A DNA stretch of 64,000 nt from positions 62,001-126,000 of the forward strand of contig NZ_BJTG01000003.1 of NCBI RefSeq assembly GCF_013340205.1, given 5' to 3'. The translations under genes were made by a program, and so were the position numbers. Each line of letters opens with the position of its first letter. Positions within the stretch are counted from its first letter, which is position 1. Shown here piece after piece: positions 16,928-24,282 of the stretch. Below the pieces are notes generated by a model. It saw only the letters and a list, made by a program, of their open reading frames with translations. It was not told the DNA's origin and ran no database searches. This stretch comes from Anaeromyxobacter diazotrophicus. Its GTDB lineage: Bacteria; Myxococcota; Myxococcia; Myxococcales; Anaeromyxobacteraceae.

Positions 16928-17665
16928 TCAGTGACCGGACGCGAGCAGCTTGAGGACCTCGGCCTCGACGGCGCCGAGCTCGCTCGTGCCCTCGGCGGTG
17001 ACGCCCAGGTAGTGGTTCTTGCCGGCGAGCAGGAGCAGGTGCTGCCCCTTGCCGTGCAGCGCCATCGAGCGGATGTCGCCGGCGCCGAGGCTGGCGCCGA
17101 GCCGCGAGCCCATGAGCGCGAGGTAGGCCGCGCGGCCGGCGAGGGTGGCGCCCTCGAAGCTGCCGTCCTCGACGCAGGCGCCGTCCTTGCCGAGCAGCAC
17201 GGCGTAGCTCACGCCGGCCGCGCCCTTCACGCGCTCGACCACGGTGGCGGCCGCCGTCCTGGCCGGCGCGGGCGCGGCCGCGGCCGCGGCCGGCGCGACG
17301 GGCGCGGGCGCCGCCGGACGCCCGGCGCGGCGCTCGTCCATGAGGCGGTGCGCCTCCATCAGGATGAACGTCGTGCTCTTCTCGACCGAGTGGCTGGTGG
17401 TGGAGACGTTGGGCTCGAGGCTGAAGTGGCCCGACCGCCACTCCATGATGTCGTAGAACGCCTCCTCGCCGAGCTTGCCGCCCTGCTCGGCGTGGATGAC
17501 CTTCCCCTCGCGGAAGAAGATCCGGCCGGTGCGATCGCCCTGCTGAACGGTGATGCAGCCCGAGAACCCGTTGTTCCCGTTGAGCTGGATGACGTCGGAC
17601 AGCTCCAGCCCGGTCACGTCCCCTCGAAAGCCCTGGGGCTCGCCTGCCGACTCGATTGGCATCAT
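16928..17665 (-). CDS. DUF4388 plus Roadblock protein
   Basis: 245 aa. The N-terminal DUF4388 (about 10-105) has the typical core GLELSDVIQLNGNNGFSG and GRIFFREGKVIHAEQG. An Ala/Pro linker leads to a C-terminal Roadblock/LC7 domain (about 150-245). DUF4388 proteins are frequent in Myxococcota signalling and motility loci. ATG at 17665 (a second ATG directly follows) is chosen because AGGAAAAGG lies just upstream on the minus strand, whereas the longer frame has no such site. It heads the four-gene operon. Confidence 0.85.
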   Translation of the reverse strand: MMPIESAGEPQGFRGDVTGLELSDVIQLNGNNGFSGCITVQQGDRTGRIFFREGKVIHAEQGGKLGEEAFYDIMEWRSGHFSLEPNVSTTSHSVEKSTTFILMEAHRLMDERRAGRPAAPAPVAPAAAAAAPAPARTAAATVVERVKGAAGVSYAVLLGKDGACVEDGSFEGATLAGRAAYLALMGSRLGASLGAGDIRSMALHGKGQHLLLLAGKNHYLGVTAEGTSELGAVEAEVLKLLASGH

Positions 17666-17758
17666 GGTGCCTTTTCCTGGTGCGGGGAGCCGGGACGCAT
17701 TGAAGCGAGCGGTCCCTTGGGGACGGTACGTTCGCACCACCGGAGCGGCCGCGCAAGG

Positions 17759-17793
17759 CGCAATAGAGCGCGCCTGGATTGAAAACTATTGCG
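17759..17793. promoter_or_regulatory. Inverted repeat in divergent spacer, possible operator
   Basis: CGCAATAG (17759-17766) is inverted as CTATTGCG (17786-17793), with a 19-base spacer that is unusually AT-rich for this DNA. A further short palindrome, CTATTGCGATAG, lies at 17786-17797. It falls in the 361-base region between the DUF4388 gene and tusA, about 100 bases upstream of the former. Apart from this and the weak promoter below, I see nothing else in the stretch. Confidence 0.4.
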
Positions 17794-17961
17794 ATAGCGG
17801 ATGGTTCCGGCGAACACGCACATTGAGGTGCGCGCGGGTGGTTCTTTGTGCGCCTCCGCGAACTGACGTTTACTGTCTGTCGATGTGAGCGACGCCCCCA
17901 CGTGCCGATCGTCGCCGGTCACTCACCGTGAATACGTGTCCCTTGGTCGCGGTGGGTGTCG

Positions 17962-17990
17962 TTGACTTCGGATCCGGCACCCAGCAAACT
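17962..17990 (+). promoter_or_regulatory. Weak sigma-70-like promoter candidate for tusA operon
   Basis: TTGACT at 17962-17967 and CAAACT at 17985-17990 are 17 bases apart and 37 bases upstream of the tusA start. The -35 is good, the -10 poor. Low confidence. Confidence 0.25.
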
Positions 17991-18026
17991 CGCCCCGACT
18001 CGATCGACGCACGCGAGGTGCACACC

Positions 18027-18254
18027 ATGGCGGAGAAGACGCTCGATTGCCTCGGCGAAGCCTGCCCCGTCCCGCTCATCCGGACGCAGCGCGCGCTGGC
18101 GGACCTGGCGGTGGGCGACGTGCTGGTGGTGCAGATCGACCACTCCTGCGCGATGAAGAACATCCCGGAGTGGGCCGAGAAGAGCGGCCACGACTACGAG
18201 ATCCAGGAAGTGGACGACGGGCAGTGGGAGATCGCCATCGAGAAGGCGAGCTGA
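18027..18254 (+). CDS. tusA: TusA-family sulfur carrier
   Basis: 75-aa TusA/SirA-fold protein. The signature ACPVPLIRTQRAL carries the persulfide-bearing cysteine (Cys13) of the CPxP motif; DHSCAMKNIPEWAEKSGH is the usual second half of the fold. It passes sulfane sulfur between enzymes or to a transporter. The stop shares its last base with the start of the first YeeE/YedE half, and the operon continues with a second half and a thioredoxin-reductase-like enzyme, the common YeeE/YedE-TusA arrangement for thiosulfate or selenium/sulfur uptake. ATG at 18027 is chosen over an upstream start lacking family similarity. Confidence 0.92.
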   Translation: MAEKTLDCLGEACPVPLIRTQRALADLAVGDVLVVQIDHSCAMKNIPEWAEKSGHDYEIQEVDDGQWEIAIEKAS

Positions 18255-18859
18255 TGGCGCCCCCCGCGGAAGGCCAGGCCGGCGGCGCGTTTCCCCACGC
18301 CGTGACCGCCGCAGCGCCGCCGCTCCGGTGGCGCGATCGCGAGACCTACAAGACCCTCTTCGTCCACCCGTGGACCTACACGGCCGGGGCGGTGATCCTG
18401 GCGCTGCTCAACATCGCGCTGCTCGCCGCCACCGGGAAGGCCTGGGGCGTCACCACCTCGCTCGCCTACTGGGGGAGCTGGGCCTGGGAGGCGCTCGGGG
18501 GCGATCCGCACCGGTGGGCGTACTTCGCGGAGGTGAAGCCGGCCTTCAACGCGCCGGGGTTCAACCTGCTCAAGGACGCCGGCTCCCTCACCAACCTCGG
18601 CATCGTCGCCGGGGCGCTGCTCTCCGTCCTGCTCGCCGGGCAGTTCCGGGTGAAGCGCCTCAAGTCGCGGCGGCAGATCGCGGCGGCCGTCCTCGGCGGG
18701 CTGGTGATGGGCCTCGGGGCGCGCATCGCGTTCGGCTGCAACATCGGCGACCTGTTCACGGCGGTGCCCTCGATGTCGCTTCACGGCTGGGTGTTCATGG
18801 TCTCCATCTTCCTCGGCGCCATGGCCGGCTCGAAGCTCCTCATCAAGTACTTCATCTGA
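18254..18859 (+). CDS. YeeE/YedE-type sulfur transporter half (C-terminal-like)
   Basis: 201-aa integral membrane protein with about four to five helices (AVILALLNIALLAATG; NLGIVAGALLSVLLAG; AAAVLGGLVMGLGARIAFG; VFMVSIFLGAMAGSKLL). The motif GARIAFGCNIGDLF carries the conserved Cys that in YeeE-family thiosulfate channels passes the sulfur compound by short contacts. This motif belongs to the second half of full-length family members, although the gene comes first here. Acts with the next gene and TusA. Confidence 0.85.
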   Translation: MAPPAEGQAGGAFPHAVTAAAPPLRWRDRETYKTLFVHPWTYTAGAVILALLNIALLAATGKAWGVTTSLAYWGSWAWEALGGDPHRWAYFAEVKPAFNAPGFNLLKDAGSLTNLGIVAGALLSVLLAGQFRVKRLKSRRQIAAAVLGGLVMGLGARIAFGCNIGDLFTAVPSMSLHGWVFMVSIFLGAMAGSKLLIKYFI

Positions 18860-18870
18860 CGGAGCGCTCC

Positions 18871-19584
18871 ATGACCGTGGCCGCAGAGCTGCGCAGCGAT
18901 GACGTCCGCCGCCCTCTCCGGGCTCCCTCGCCGCGGAAGGAGCGGGCGAGCCAGCTGCCCTACGCGGTGGCCCTCGTTGCCGCCGTGGTGGCGGTGGGCT
19001 ACTGGCTGGGCGGCCCGGCCGGCTCGCCGAGGTCGGGCTTCGTGTGGGCCATCGGGATCGCGCTGGGGCTCACGCTGCAGCGCTCGAGGTTCTGCTTCAC
19101 CGCCTCCATGCGCGACCCGGTGCTGACCGGCAGCACCAGCCTCACCAAGGCCGTCGTCGCCGGTTTGGCGGTGGGGACGGTCGGCTTCGCGGCCCTGCAG
19201 CTCGGGGCCTACTTCAAGGCGGGGCAGCTCGCCGACGCGATGAAGCTCGCCGGCCTCGAGCCGGTCGGGCTGCACACCGTGGTGGGCGGCGTCCTCTTCG
19301 GGATCGGCGCGGTGATCGCGGGCGGCTGCGCCTCCGGGACGTTGATGCGCATGGGCGAGGGCTTCCTCCAGCAGTGGCTGGTGTTCCCGTTCTTCGTCCT
19401 CGGCTCGGCGCTCGGCGCCGCGACCTGGCCGTTCTGGAAGACCGCCCTCCGCGTGGACGCGAAGGGCGGCGTCTACCTGCCCGCGGCGCTCGGCGGGTTC
19501 GTGCCGGCGCTGGTGGTGCAGTTCGGGCTGCTGCTCGGGGTGTGGCTCCTGGCCGACTGGTGGGGACGGCGGAGCGCCAGGTGA
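18871..19584 (+). CDS. YeeE/YedE-type sulfur transporter half (N-terminal-like)
   Basis: 237-aa membrane protein with about six helices. Two family motifs are visible: LQRSRFCFTASMRDP (Cys in the first half of YeeE proteins) and IAGGCASGTLMRMGEG (central Cys). Together with the Cys of the preceding gene these supply the three conserved cysteines of one full-length YeeE/YedE channel. It starts 11 bases after the first half and is followed 18 bases later by the reductase gene. A short cytoplasmic tail ends WWGRRSAR. Confidence 0.87.
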   Translation: MTVAAELRSDDVRRPLRAPSPRKERASQLPYAVALVAAVVAVGYWLGGPAGSPRSGFVWAIGIALGLTLQRSRFCFTASMRDPVLTGSTSLTKAVVAGLAVGTVGFAALQLGAYFKAGQLADAMKLAGLEPVGLHTVVGGVLFGIGAVIAGGCASGTLMRMGEGFLQQWLVFPFFVLGSALGAATWPFWKTALRVDAKGGVYLPAALGGFVPALVVQFGLLLGVWLLADWWGRRSAR

Positions 19585-19602
19585 AGCTGGGGTAAGGACG
19601 CC

Positions 19603-20610
19603 ATGGCGCTCGAGAAGGAACGGCAGGATTACGAGGTGGTGGTCGTCGGCGGAGGCCCGGCCGGGCTGACCGCCGCGCTCTACGCGGCCCGCGCCCGGCG
19701 CAAGACGCTGCTCCTGGAGAAGGGCCTGCTCGGCGGGCTCGCCACCTCCACCAGCGAGGTCTGCAACTATCCGGGGTTCCCGGAGGACATCAGCGGGCTC
19801 GAGCTGATGAAGCGGTTCGAGGCCCAGGCGCGGCGCTTCGGGGTGGAGATCAAGAACGCGCCGGTGAAGAAGCTCAACCTGGCCGGCGCGGACAAGGTCG
19901 TCGAGACCTTCCGCACCGCGTACCACGCGCGGGCGGTCGTGCTCGCCACCGGCGGCAAGCCGCGCCTGCTGGGCGTCCCGGGCGAGGAGGCGTTCCTCTA
20001 CGACAAGGGGATCTCCTTCTGCGCCACCTGCGACGCCGCCCAGTGCACCGGCAAGACCGTGCTGGTGGTCGGCTCGGGCGACGCGGCCCTGGAGGAGGGG
20101 AGCTTCCTCACCCGCTACGCGCGCAAGGTGATCGTCTCCGTCCGGCACGAGGAGGGGCGCGTCCGGGCTCAGCCCGCCGCGCGCGAGGAGGCGCTCGGGA
20201 ACCCGAAGATGGAGTTCCGCTGGAACACCGTCGTGGACCACTTCGAGGGCGACGGGCGGCTCGAGACCGCCGTGCTCCGGGACACGCGCAACGGGGCGCT
20301 CGTGCCGCTCGCCGTGGACCGCTGCTTCTACTTCATCGGCCACCTGCCGGCGACCGCCCTCTTCGCCGGGCAGGTGGCGCTCTCCGAGCAAGGGTACGTC
20401 CGCACCGACGCGCGGATGCGGACGAGCCTGGAGGGGGTCTTCGCCGCCGGCGACGTCCGCGACACGAGCCTGCGGCAGATCGCGACCGCGGTGGGCGACG
20501 GCGCCGTCGCCGGCTCGGAAGCCCAGCGCTACCTCACCGACCGTGATAGCCTCCCGGCGCGCGCTGCTCCGCTACCCCGCGCGTCTCTCGAGGAGGAACT
20601 GCCATGCTGA
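19603..20610 (+). CDS. Thioredoxin-reductase-like FAD enzyme with CATC centre
   Basis: 335 aa. FAD motif VVVVGGGPAGLTAA at about 12-25, redox disulfide CATC at residues 140-143, second nucleotide motif VVGSGDAALEEGSF, and the final FAD contact FAAGDVRD. In NADPH-dependent thioredoxin reductases the second nucleotide site has HRRxxxR; here it reads RHEEGRVRA, so the basic pocket for the 2'-phosphate is missing and NADH or another donor is likely. As the fourth gene of the TusA/YeeE operon it probably reduces a persulfide or sulfur carrier. No thioredoxin is adjacent. Confidence 0.85.
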   Translation: MALEKERQDYEVVVVGGGPAGLTAALYAARARRKTLLLEKGLLGGLATSTSEVCNYPGFPEDISGLELMKRFEAQARRFGVEIKNAPVKKLNLAGADKVVETFRTAYHARAVVLATGGKPRLLGVPGEEAFLYDKGISFCATCDAAQCTGKTVLVVGSGDAALEEGSFLTRYARKVIVSVRHEEGRVRAQPAAREEALGNPKMEFRWNTVVDHFEGDGRLETAVLRDTRNGALVPLAVDRCFYFIGHLPATALFAGQVALSEQGYVRTDARMRTSLEGVFAAGDVRDTSLRQIATAVGDGAVAGSEAQRYLTDRDSLPARAAPLPRASLEEELPC

Positions 20611-21305
20611 CGTACCTCGCCGCCGGCCTCGCGCTGGCCGTCGCCGCGGGCGGTGACGCCCCGTCCGTCCAGCTCGGCAAGGCCGCGGCCGCCGCGCGGG
20701 CCGCCCGGGCCGAGGGCGACCTGTGCGTCGCCGCCTGCCCGCCCATGCCCGCCGCGCCCACCTCCGACTGGCTCCGCTCGCCGGAGGGGCGCAAGGTCAA
20801 CGCCTGCCCGATGAGCTGCCGGATGGACCTCGCGGCGTCGGCGCTCTTCCGCAGCCTCGCCGACCTGGCGACGAGCCCGAAGCCGGACCCCGAGGCGCCG
20901 GTCATCAAGGCGGCCGGGAAGGACGGCCCGGAGCTCCTGAAGCGCCTGCGGCTCGCGCTGCGCGAGGCGGAGGGCCAGCGGCTCGGGCCGCTCTGCGCCA
21001 GGGCCCGCGCCTCCGTGCGCCCTCCCGACGAGGTGGTCTTCGTCGAGTGCACGGGACGCGCCGCCCCCGCGACGGCGGGTGAGGGGCTCACGCCCCCGGA
21101 CGCAGGCCGCGCCCCGCGCTGCGCCGCCGCCTTCGCGGAGCGCGAGCTCGCGTGGCTGAAGCGCTGCGGCAGCGCCGAGGCGAGGACCGACCTCGACGCG
21201 TGCGTCGAGCAGGCGGTCGCCGCGCGCCGGGTGTCGGCCGCCGCCGCCCGGGAGAAGTGCGAGAACGACGCGGTGGAGCGGCTCGCCGCGCACGGCCACT
21301 CCTAG
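20604..21305 (+). CDS. Secreted cysteine-rich protein of unknown function
   Basis: 233 aa, family not recognised. A short signal peptide (residues 1-16) is followed by paired cysteines CVAAC (41-45) and CPMSC, and further single cysteines to the end (LCARAR, VECTG, APRCAAA, LKRCGS, DACVEQ, REKCEN). The even number and spacing suggest periplasmic disulfides. The ATG overlaps the reductase stop by seven bases, so it is probably translated as the fifth gene of the sulfur operon. Any link to sulfur metabolism is inferred from that position. Confidence 0.7.
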   Translation: MLTYLAAGLALAVAAGGDAPSVQLGKAAAAARAARAEGDLCVAACPPMPAAPTSDWLRSPEGRKVNACPMSCRMDLAASALFRSLADLATSPKPDPEAPVIKAAGKDGPELLKRLRLALREAEGQRLGPLCARARASVRPPDEVVFVECTGRAAPATAGEGLTPPDAGRAPRCAAAFAERELAWLKRCGSAEARTDLDACVEQAVAARRVSAAAAREKCENDAVERLAAHGHS

Positions 21306-21329
21306 GCGAGGCCGTCCCGGGCCGCGCCG

Positions 21330-21986
21330 TCACCGGGGGGCGGGCGGCGCGGTCCGCTTCCCGGCGTAGGCGCGCGGGTCGAGCGCGTAGCGGAAGGCGA
21401 TGCTGATGCGCGGCCCGGCGCGCGCGACCTTGGGCACCGCGTGGTCCCAGGCGCGGTGCGTGGCGCCGCCGGTGACGAGCAGGTCGCCGCGCCCGAGGTA
21501 CAACGCGCGCGAGCGGCCGCCGCCCTTCGGTCGGAGCAGGAACTTGCGCGGCTCTCCCAGCGAGACGAGCGGGATGATCGGCTCGGCGACCTCCGCCCGG
21601 ATCCGGTCGCCGTGCCAGGCGACGCTGTCCTGGCCGTCGCGGTAGAGGTTGAAGCCCGCCGAGTCGAACGTGACGCCGTAGCGCGCCCCGAGGCAGCGGC
21701 GCATCGCCTCCACCAGCGCGGGCTCGAGCGGCCGGCCCGAGGCGAGGCTCCAGGGCGAGGTGAGGCGGGGCTCCCGGACGCGGCGGTCGTACATCCAGCG
21801 CGTCCGCTCGCCCCAGGAGCGCGCCGCCAGCACCTCGGCGAAGAGGCGATCCGACCCGCTCACCCAGCCCGGCAGGTAGTCGAGCCAGCTCGCCTCGTCG
21901 AGCTGGAGGCGGACGAGGCCGCCGAAGCCGGGGTCGAACGCCGGCGCGGCGGCGTCGAAGAGCGTGGGCTGGAAGGGGAGCTCCAC
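21330..21986 (-). CDS. AlkB-like 2-oxoglutarate/Fe(II) dioxygenase
   Basis: 218 aa, the usual length for AlkB homologues. The iron triad His125-x-Asp127 (WHGDR) and His182 (DHAVPK) is present, and the 2-oxoglutarate arginine pair lies in RISIAFR (193-199). NLYRDGQDSVAWHGD is the characteristic AlkB core. It is expected to repair alkylated bases in DNA or RNA by oxidative dealkylation. Monocistronic-looking; convergent with the sulfur operon, 24 bases from its end. Confidence 0.9.
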   Translation of the reverse strand: MELPFQPTLFDAAAPAFDPGFGGLVRLQLDEASWLDYLPGWVSGSDRLFAEVLAARSWGERTRWMYDRRVREPRLTSPWSLASGRPLEPALVEAMRRCLGARYGVTFDSAGFNLYRDGQDSVAWHGDRIRAEVAEPIIPLVSLGEPRKFLLRPKGGGRSRALYLGRGDLLVTGGATHRAWDHAVPKVARAGPRISIAFRYALDPRAYAGKRTAPPAPR

Positions 21987-22053
21987 CGCCCTCCCATAAC
22001 GGCGCGCGCGCCACGCCGGCGCGGGCGGGCCGGCGGCCGGGCGCTCCCCCGCG

Positions 22054-23574
22054 TCACGCCAGCGGGAACCCCGCCCGCTCGAGCAGCCCCTTCAGCTCGG
22101 CCTTGGCGACCGCCTTGCGGTACGCCTCGGCCGGCTCGACCACCTTGCGCTTCACGAGGTCGAGCAGGCCGTCGTTGAGGGTGGCCATCCCCTGGCCACG
22201 CCCCGTCTGCATGACCGAGGCGATCTGGAAGGTCTTCCCCTCGCGGATGAGGTTCGACACGCTCGGCGGGCAGAGCAGGATCTCCTGCGCGGCCGCGCGG
22301 CCCCCACCGATCTTCTTGCAGAGCGTCTGCGAGATGACGCCCTTGAGCGACTCGGACAGCATCATCCGGATCTGCTCCTGCCGGTCGGCGGGGAACTGGT
22401 CGATGATCCGGTCGACGGTGGAGGGGGCGGTGTTGGTGTGCAGGGTGCCGAAGACGAGGTGCCCGGTCTCGGCGGTCTCGATGGCGATGGCGATGGTCTC
22501 GAGGTCGCGCAGCTCGCCCACCAGGATGATGTCGGGATCCTCCCGCAGCGCCGCGCGCAGCGCGCGCTTGAACGACTGCGTGTGCGTCCCCACCTCGCGC
22601 TGGTTCACGATGCAGCGCTTGTTCGGGTGGACGAACTCGATGGGGTCCTCGATGGTGATGATGTGGTCGTCGCGGTTGCGGTTGACGTGGTCGATGAGCG
22701 CCGCCAGCGTGGTCGACTTGCCCGAGCCGGTGGGGCCGGTCACGAGCACGAGCCCCTTCGACAGGTGGCACAGCTCGAGGACGGCGGGCGGGACGCCGAG
22801 CGCCTCCGCCGAGGGGATCTCGTGCGGGATGAGCCGGAACACCGCCCCGAGGCCGTTCCGGTCGGCGAAGACGTTGGCGCGGAAGCGCCCCGCCGCCGTC
22901 TGGTGGGCGAAGTCGGTGTCGTGGACCTGCTCCCACTCCTCGCGGTTCTTGGCCGGCGCGATCGACCAGACGAGCTCGGCGAGGCGCGCCGCCGGGAGCG
23001 GCCCGTAGTCGGCGAGCGGGACCACGTCGCCGTCGAGCCGCAGGCAGGGGACTCCGTCCGAGCTCAGGTGCAGGTCGGAGGCGCCGCGCGCCGGGAGCGC
23101 GGCCAGGAGCGCCTCGAGGGCGGCCCGCGGGTCGGCGGGGCGCTCGATGGGGGTGGGCGGCGCCGCCGGCGCGGGGGCGGGCACGGGCGTGAGCGCCGGT
23201 CCTGCCTGCGCCGTGGGGACCTCCGCCGGAGACGCTGCCGGGAGCTCCGCCGCCGCCGGGGCGGGCCGCGGCTCCCGGGCGAGCTCGAGCGAGGCCCGCA
23301 GCGCGTCGTCGTGCACCTCGACGCGGACGTCCACCAGGCCCGCCGGCGCCGCGTAGGTGAAGTCGAAGGGCCGGGCGGCGCCCAGGCTGGCCCGCAGCGC
23401 CGGCGGGACCACCTCCTGCAGCGCGCTCACGATCTGCCGGGTGGTGAGCGCCTGGTGGACGAGCCGCTGCGCGCCGCTCGAGGTCTCGAGCCGGACGCCG
23501 CCGCCCGTCTCCAGCACGAGCTGCGCCCCCGGGATCGCGGCCATCCGGTCGATGAGGACGTCGAGCCTCGCCAT
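22054..23574 (-). CDS. PilT-family twitching ATPase with duplicated N-terminal domain
   Basis: 506 aa, about 150 longer than typical PilT. Residues 160-506 are a full PilT: N-domain (ASDLHLSSDGVPCLRL), Walker A GPTGSGKSTT (280-289), Walker B/Asp box DIILVGELRD and His box TGHLVFGTLHTN. Residues 1-100 look like a degenerate second copy of the PilT N-domain (GAQLVLETGGGVRLET aligning with the first motif), joined by an Ala/Pro linker. It powers pilus retraction or a related secretion machine. The gene follows the unknown 160-aa gene by one base, so they are co-expressed; no pilins are nearby. Confidence 0.9.
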   Translation of the reverse strand: MARLDVLIDRMAAIPGAQLVLETGGGVRLETSSGAQRLVHQALTTRQIVSALQEVVPPALRASLGAARPFDFTYAAPAGLVDVRVEVHDDALRASLELAREPRPAPAAAELPAASPAEVPTAQAGPALTPVPAPAPAAPPTPIERPADPRAALEALLAALPARGASDLHLSSDGVPCLRLDGDVVPLADYGPLPAARLAELVWSIAPAKNREEWEQVHDTDFAHQTAAGRFRANVFADRNGLGAVFRLIPHEIPSAEALGVPPAVLELCHLSKGLVLVTGPTGSGKSTTLAALIDHVNRNRDDHIITIEDPIEFVHPNKRCIVNQREVGTHTQSFKRALRAALREDPDIILVGELRDLETIAIAIETAETGHLVFGTLHTNTAPSTVDRIIDQFPADRQEQIRMMLSESLKGVISQTLCKKIGGGRAAAQEILLCPPSVSNLIREGKTFQIASVMQTGRGQGMATLNDGLLDLVKRKVVEPAEAYRKAVAKAELKGLLERAGFPLA

Positions 23575-23575
23575 C

Positions 23576-24058
23576 TCAGCGCTCCAGGAGATCGATGCGG
23601 CGGACGTGCCGCTTGTGGACGAAGCGGATGATCGCCCCGTCGCTCGCGTGCACCGGCAGGAACTGGCCGACGCCGTTGAGGAAGTCGATGGGCCGGGCGC
23701 GTTCGGGCGGGAGCACGTAGCTCAGGTGCCCACACAGGCGCTGCCCGTCCACGAGCGTGATCTCGACCGCGACCTCGGTCGGAAAGCCGAGGTCGTCGAG
23801 GGCCGCGCCCTCGGCGTCGGCGTCGGCTGCCGCCTCGGCCACCACCACCGCCGCGCGGCTGATGAAGGCGACCGCCCCGCTCTCCAGCTCGACGGCGGGC
23901 AGGAAGGTGCCCTCCTCCTCGAGCAGCTCGCCCAGCCGCTCGTCGCCGGAGCGCCCGGGACCCGCGTCGGTCAGGAACAGGCCGACCCGGACGGCCCCAC
24001 CGCCCGCGAGCGTGAGCGAGACCGGCACGCGCCGCTTTGGCACCTTGAGCTCGTCCAC
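23576..24058 (-). CDS. Unknown 160-aa protein upstream of PilT paralogue, internally repeated
   Basis: Family not recognised. The protein seems to contain two related halves: EEEGTFLPAVELESGAVAFI in the first half and GVGQFLPVHASDGAIIRFVH in the second, each following a predicted beta-rich stretch. No signal peptide, TM segment or cysteine cluster. It ends one base before the PilT-like start, which suggests a complex or shared regulation. It might be a cytoplasmic accessory of the retraction ATPase; this is context inference. Confidence 0.7.
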   Translation of the reverse strand: MDELKVPKRRVPVSLTLAGGGAVRVGLFLTDAGPGRSGDERLGELLEEEGTFLPAVELESGAVAFISRAAVVVAEAAADADAEGAALDDLGFPTEVAVEITLVDGQRLCGHLSYVLPPERARPIDFLNGVGQFLPVHASDGAIIRFVHKRHVRRIDLLER

Positions 24059-24282
24059 GCTCGCGCCACGAGAGCAGGGCGCGTGCCAACCTCCCTCCGG
24101 CCGGAACCGGCCGCGCCCCGGGCCTCCCCGCGCGCGGTGACGCCGGACCGCGTGGCTCGGCGCCGACCCACGGGTGAGCGCGGCGCCGCGGCCGCGCCCC
24201 GCCGCGCCGGCTGCCCGCCGGTGATCCGGTGCCCATCTTCCCGGTGTGCGGCGCGCTGCCCGGGTCGCCGGGGGAGGGGCAC

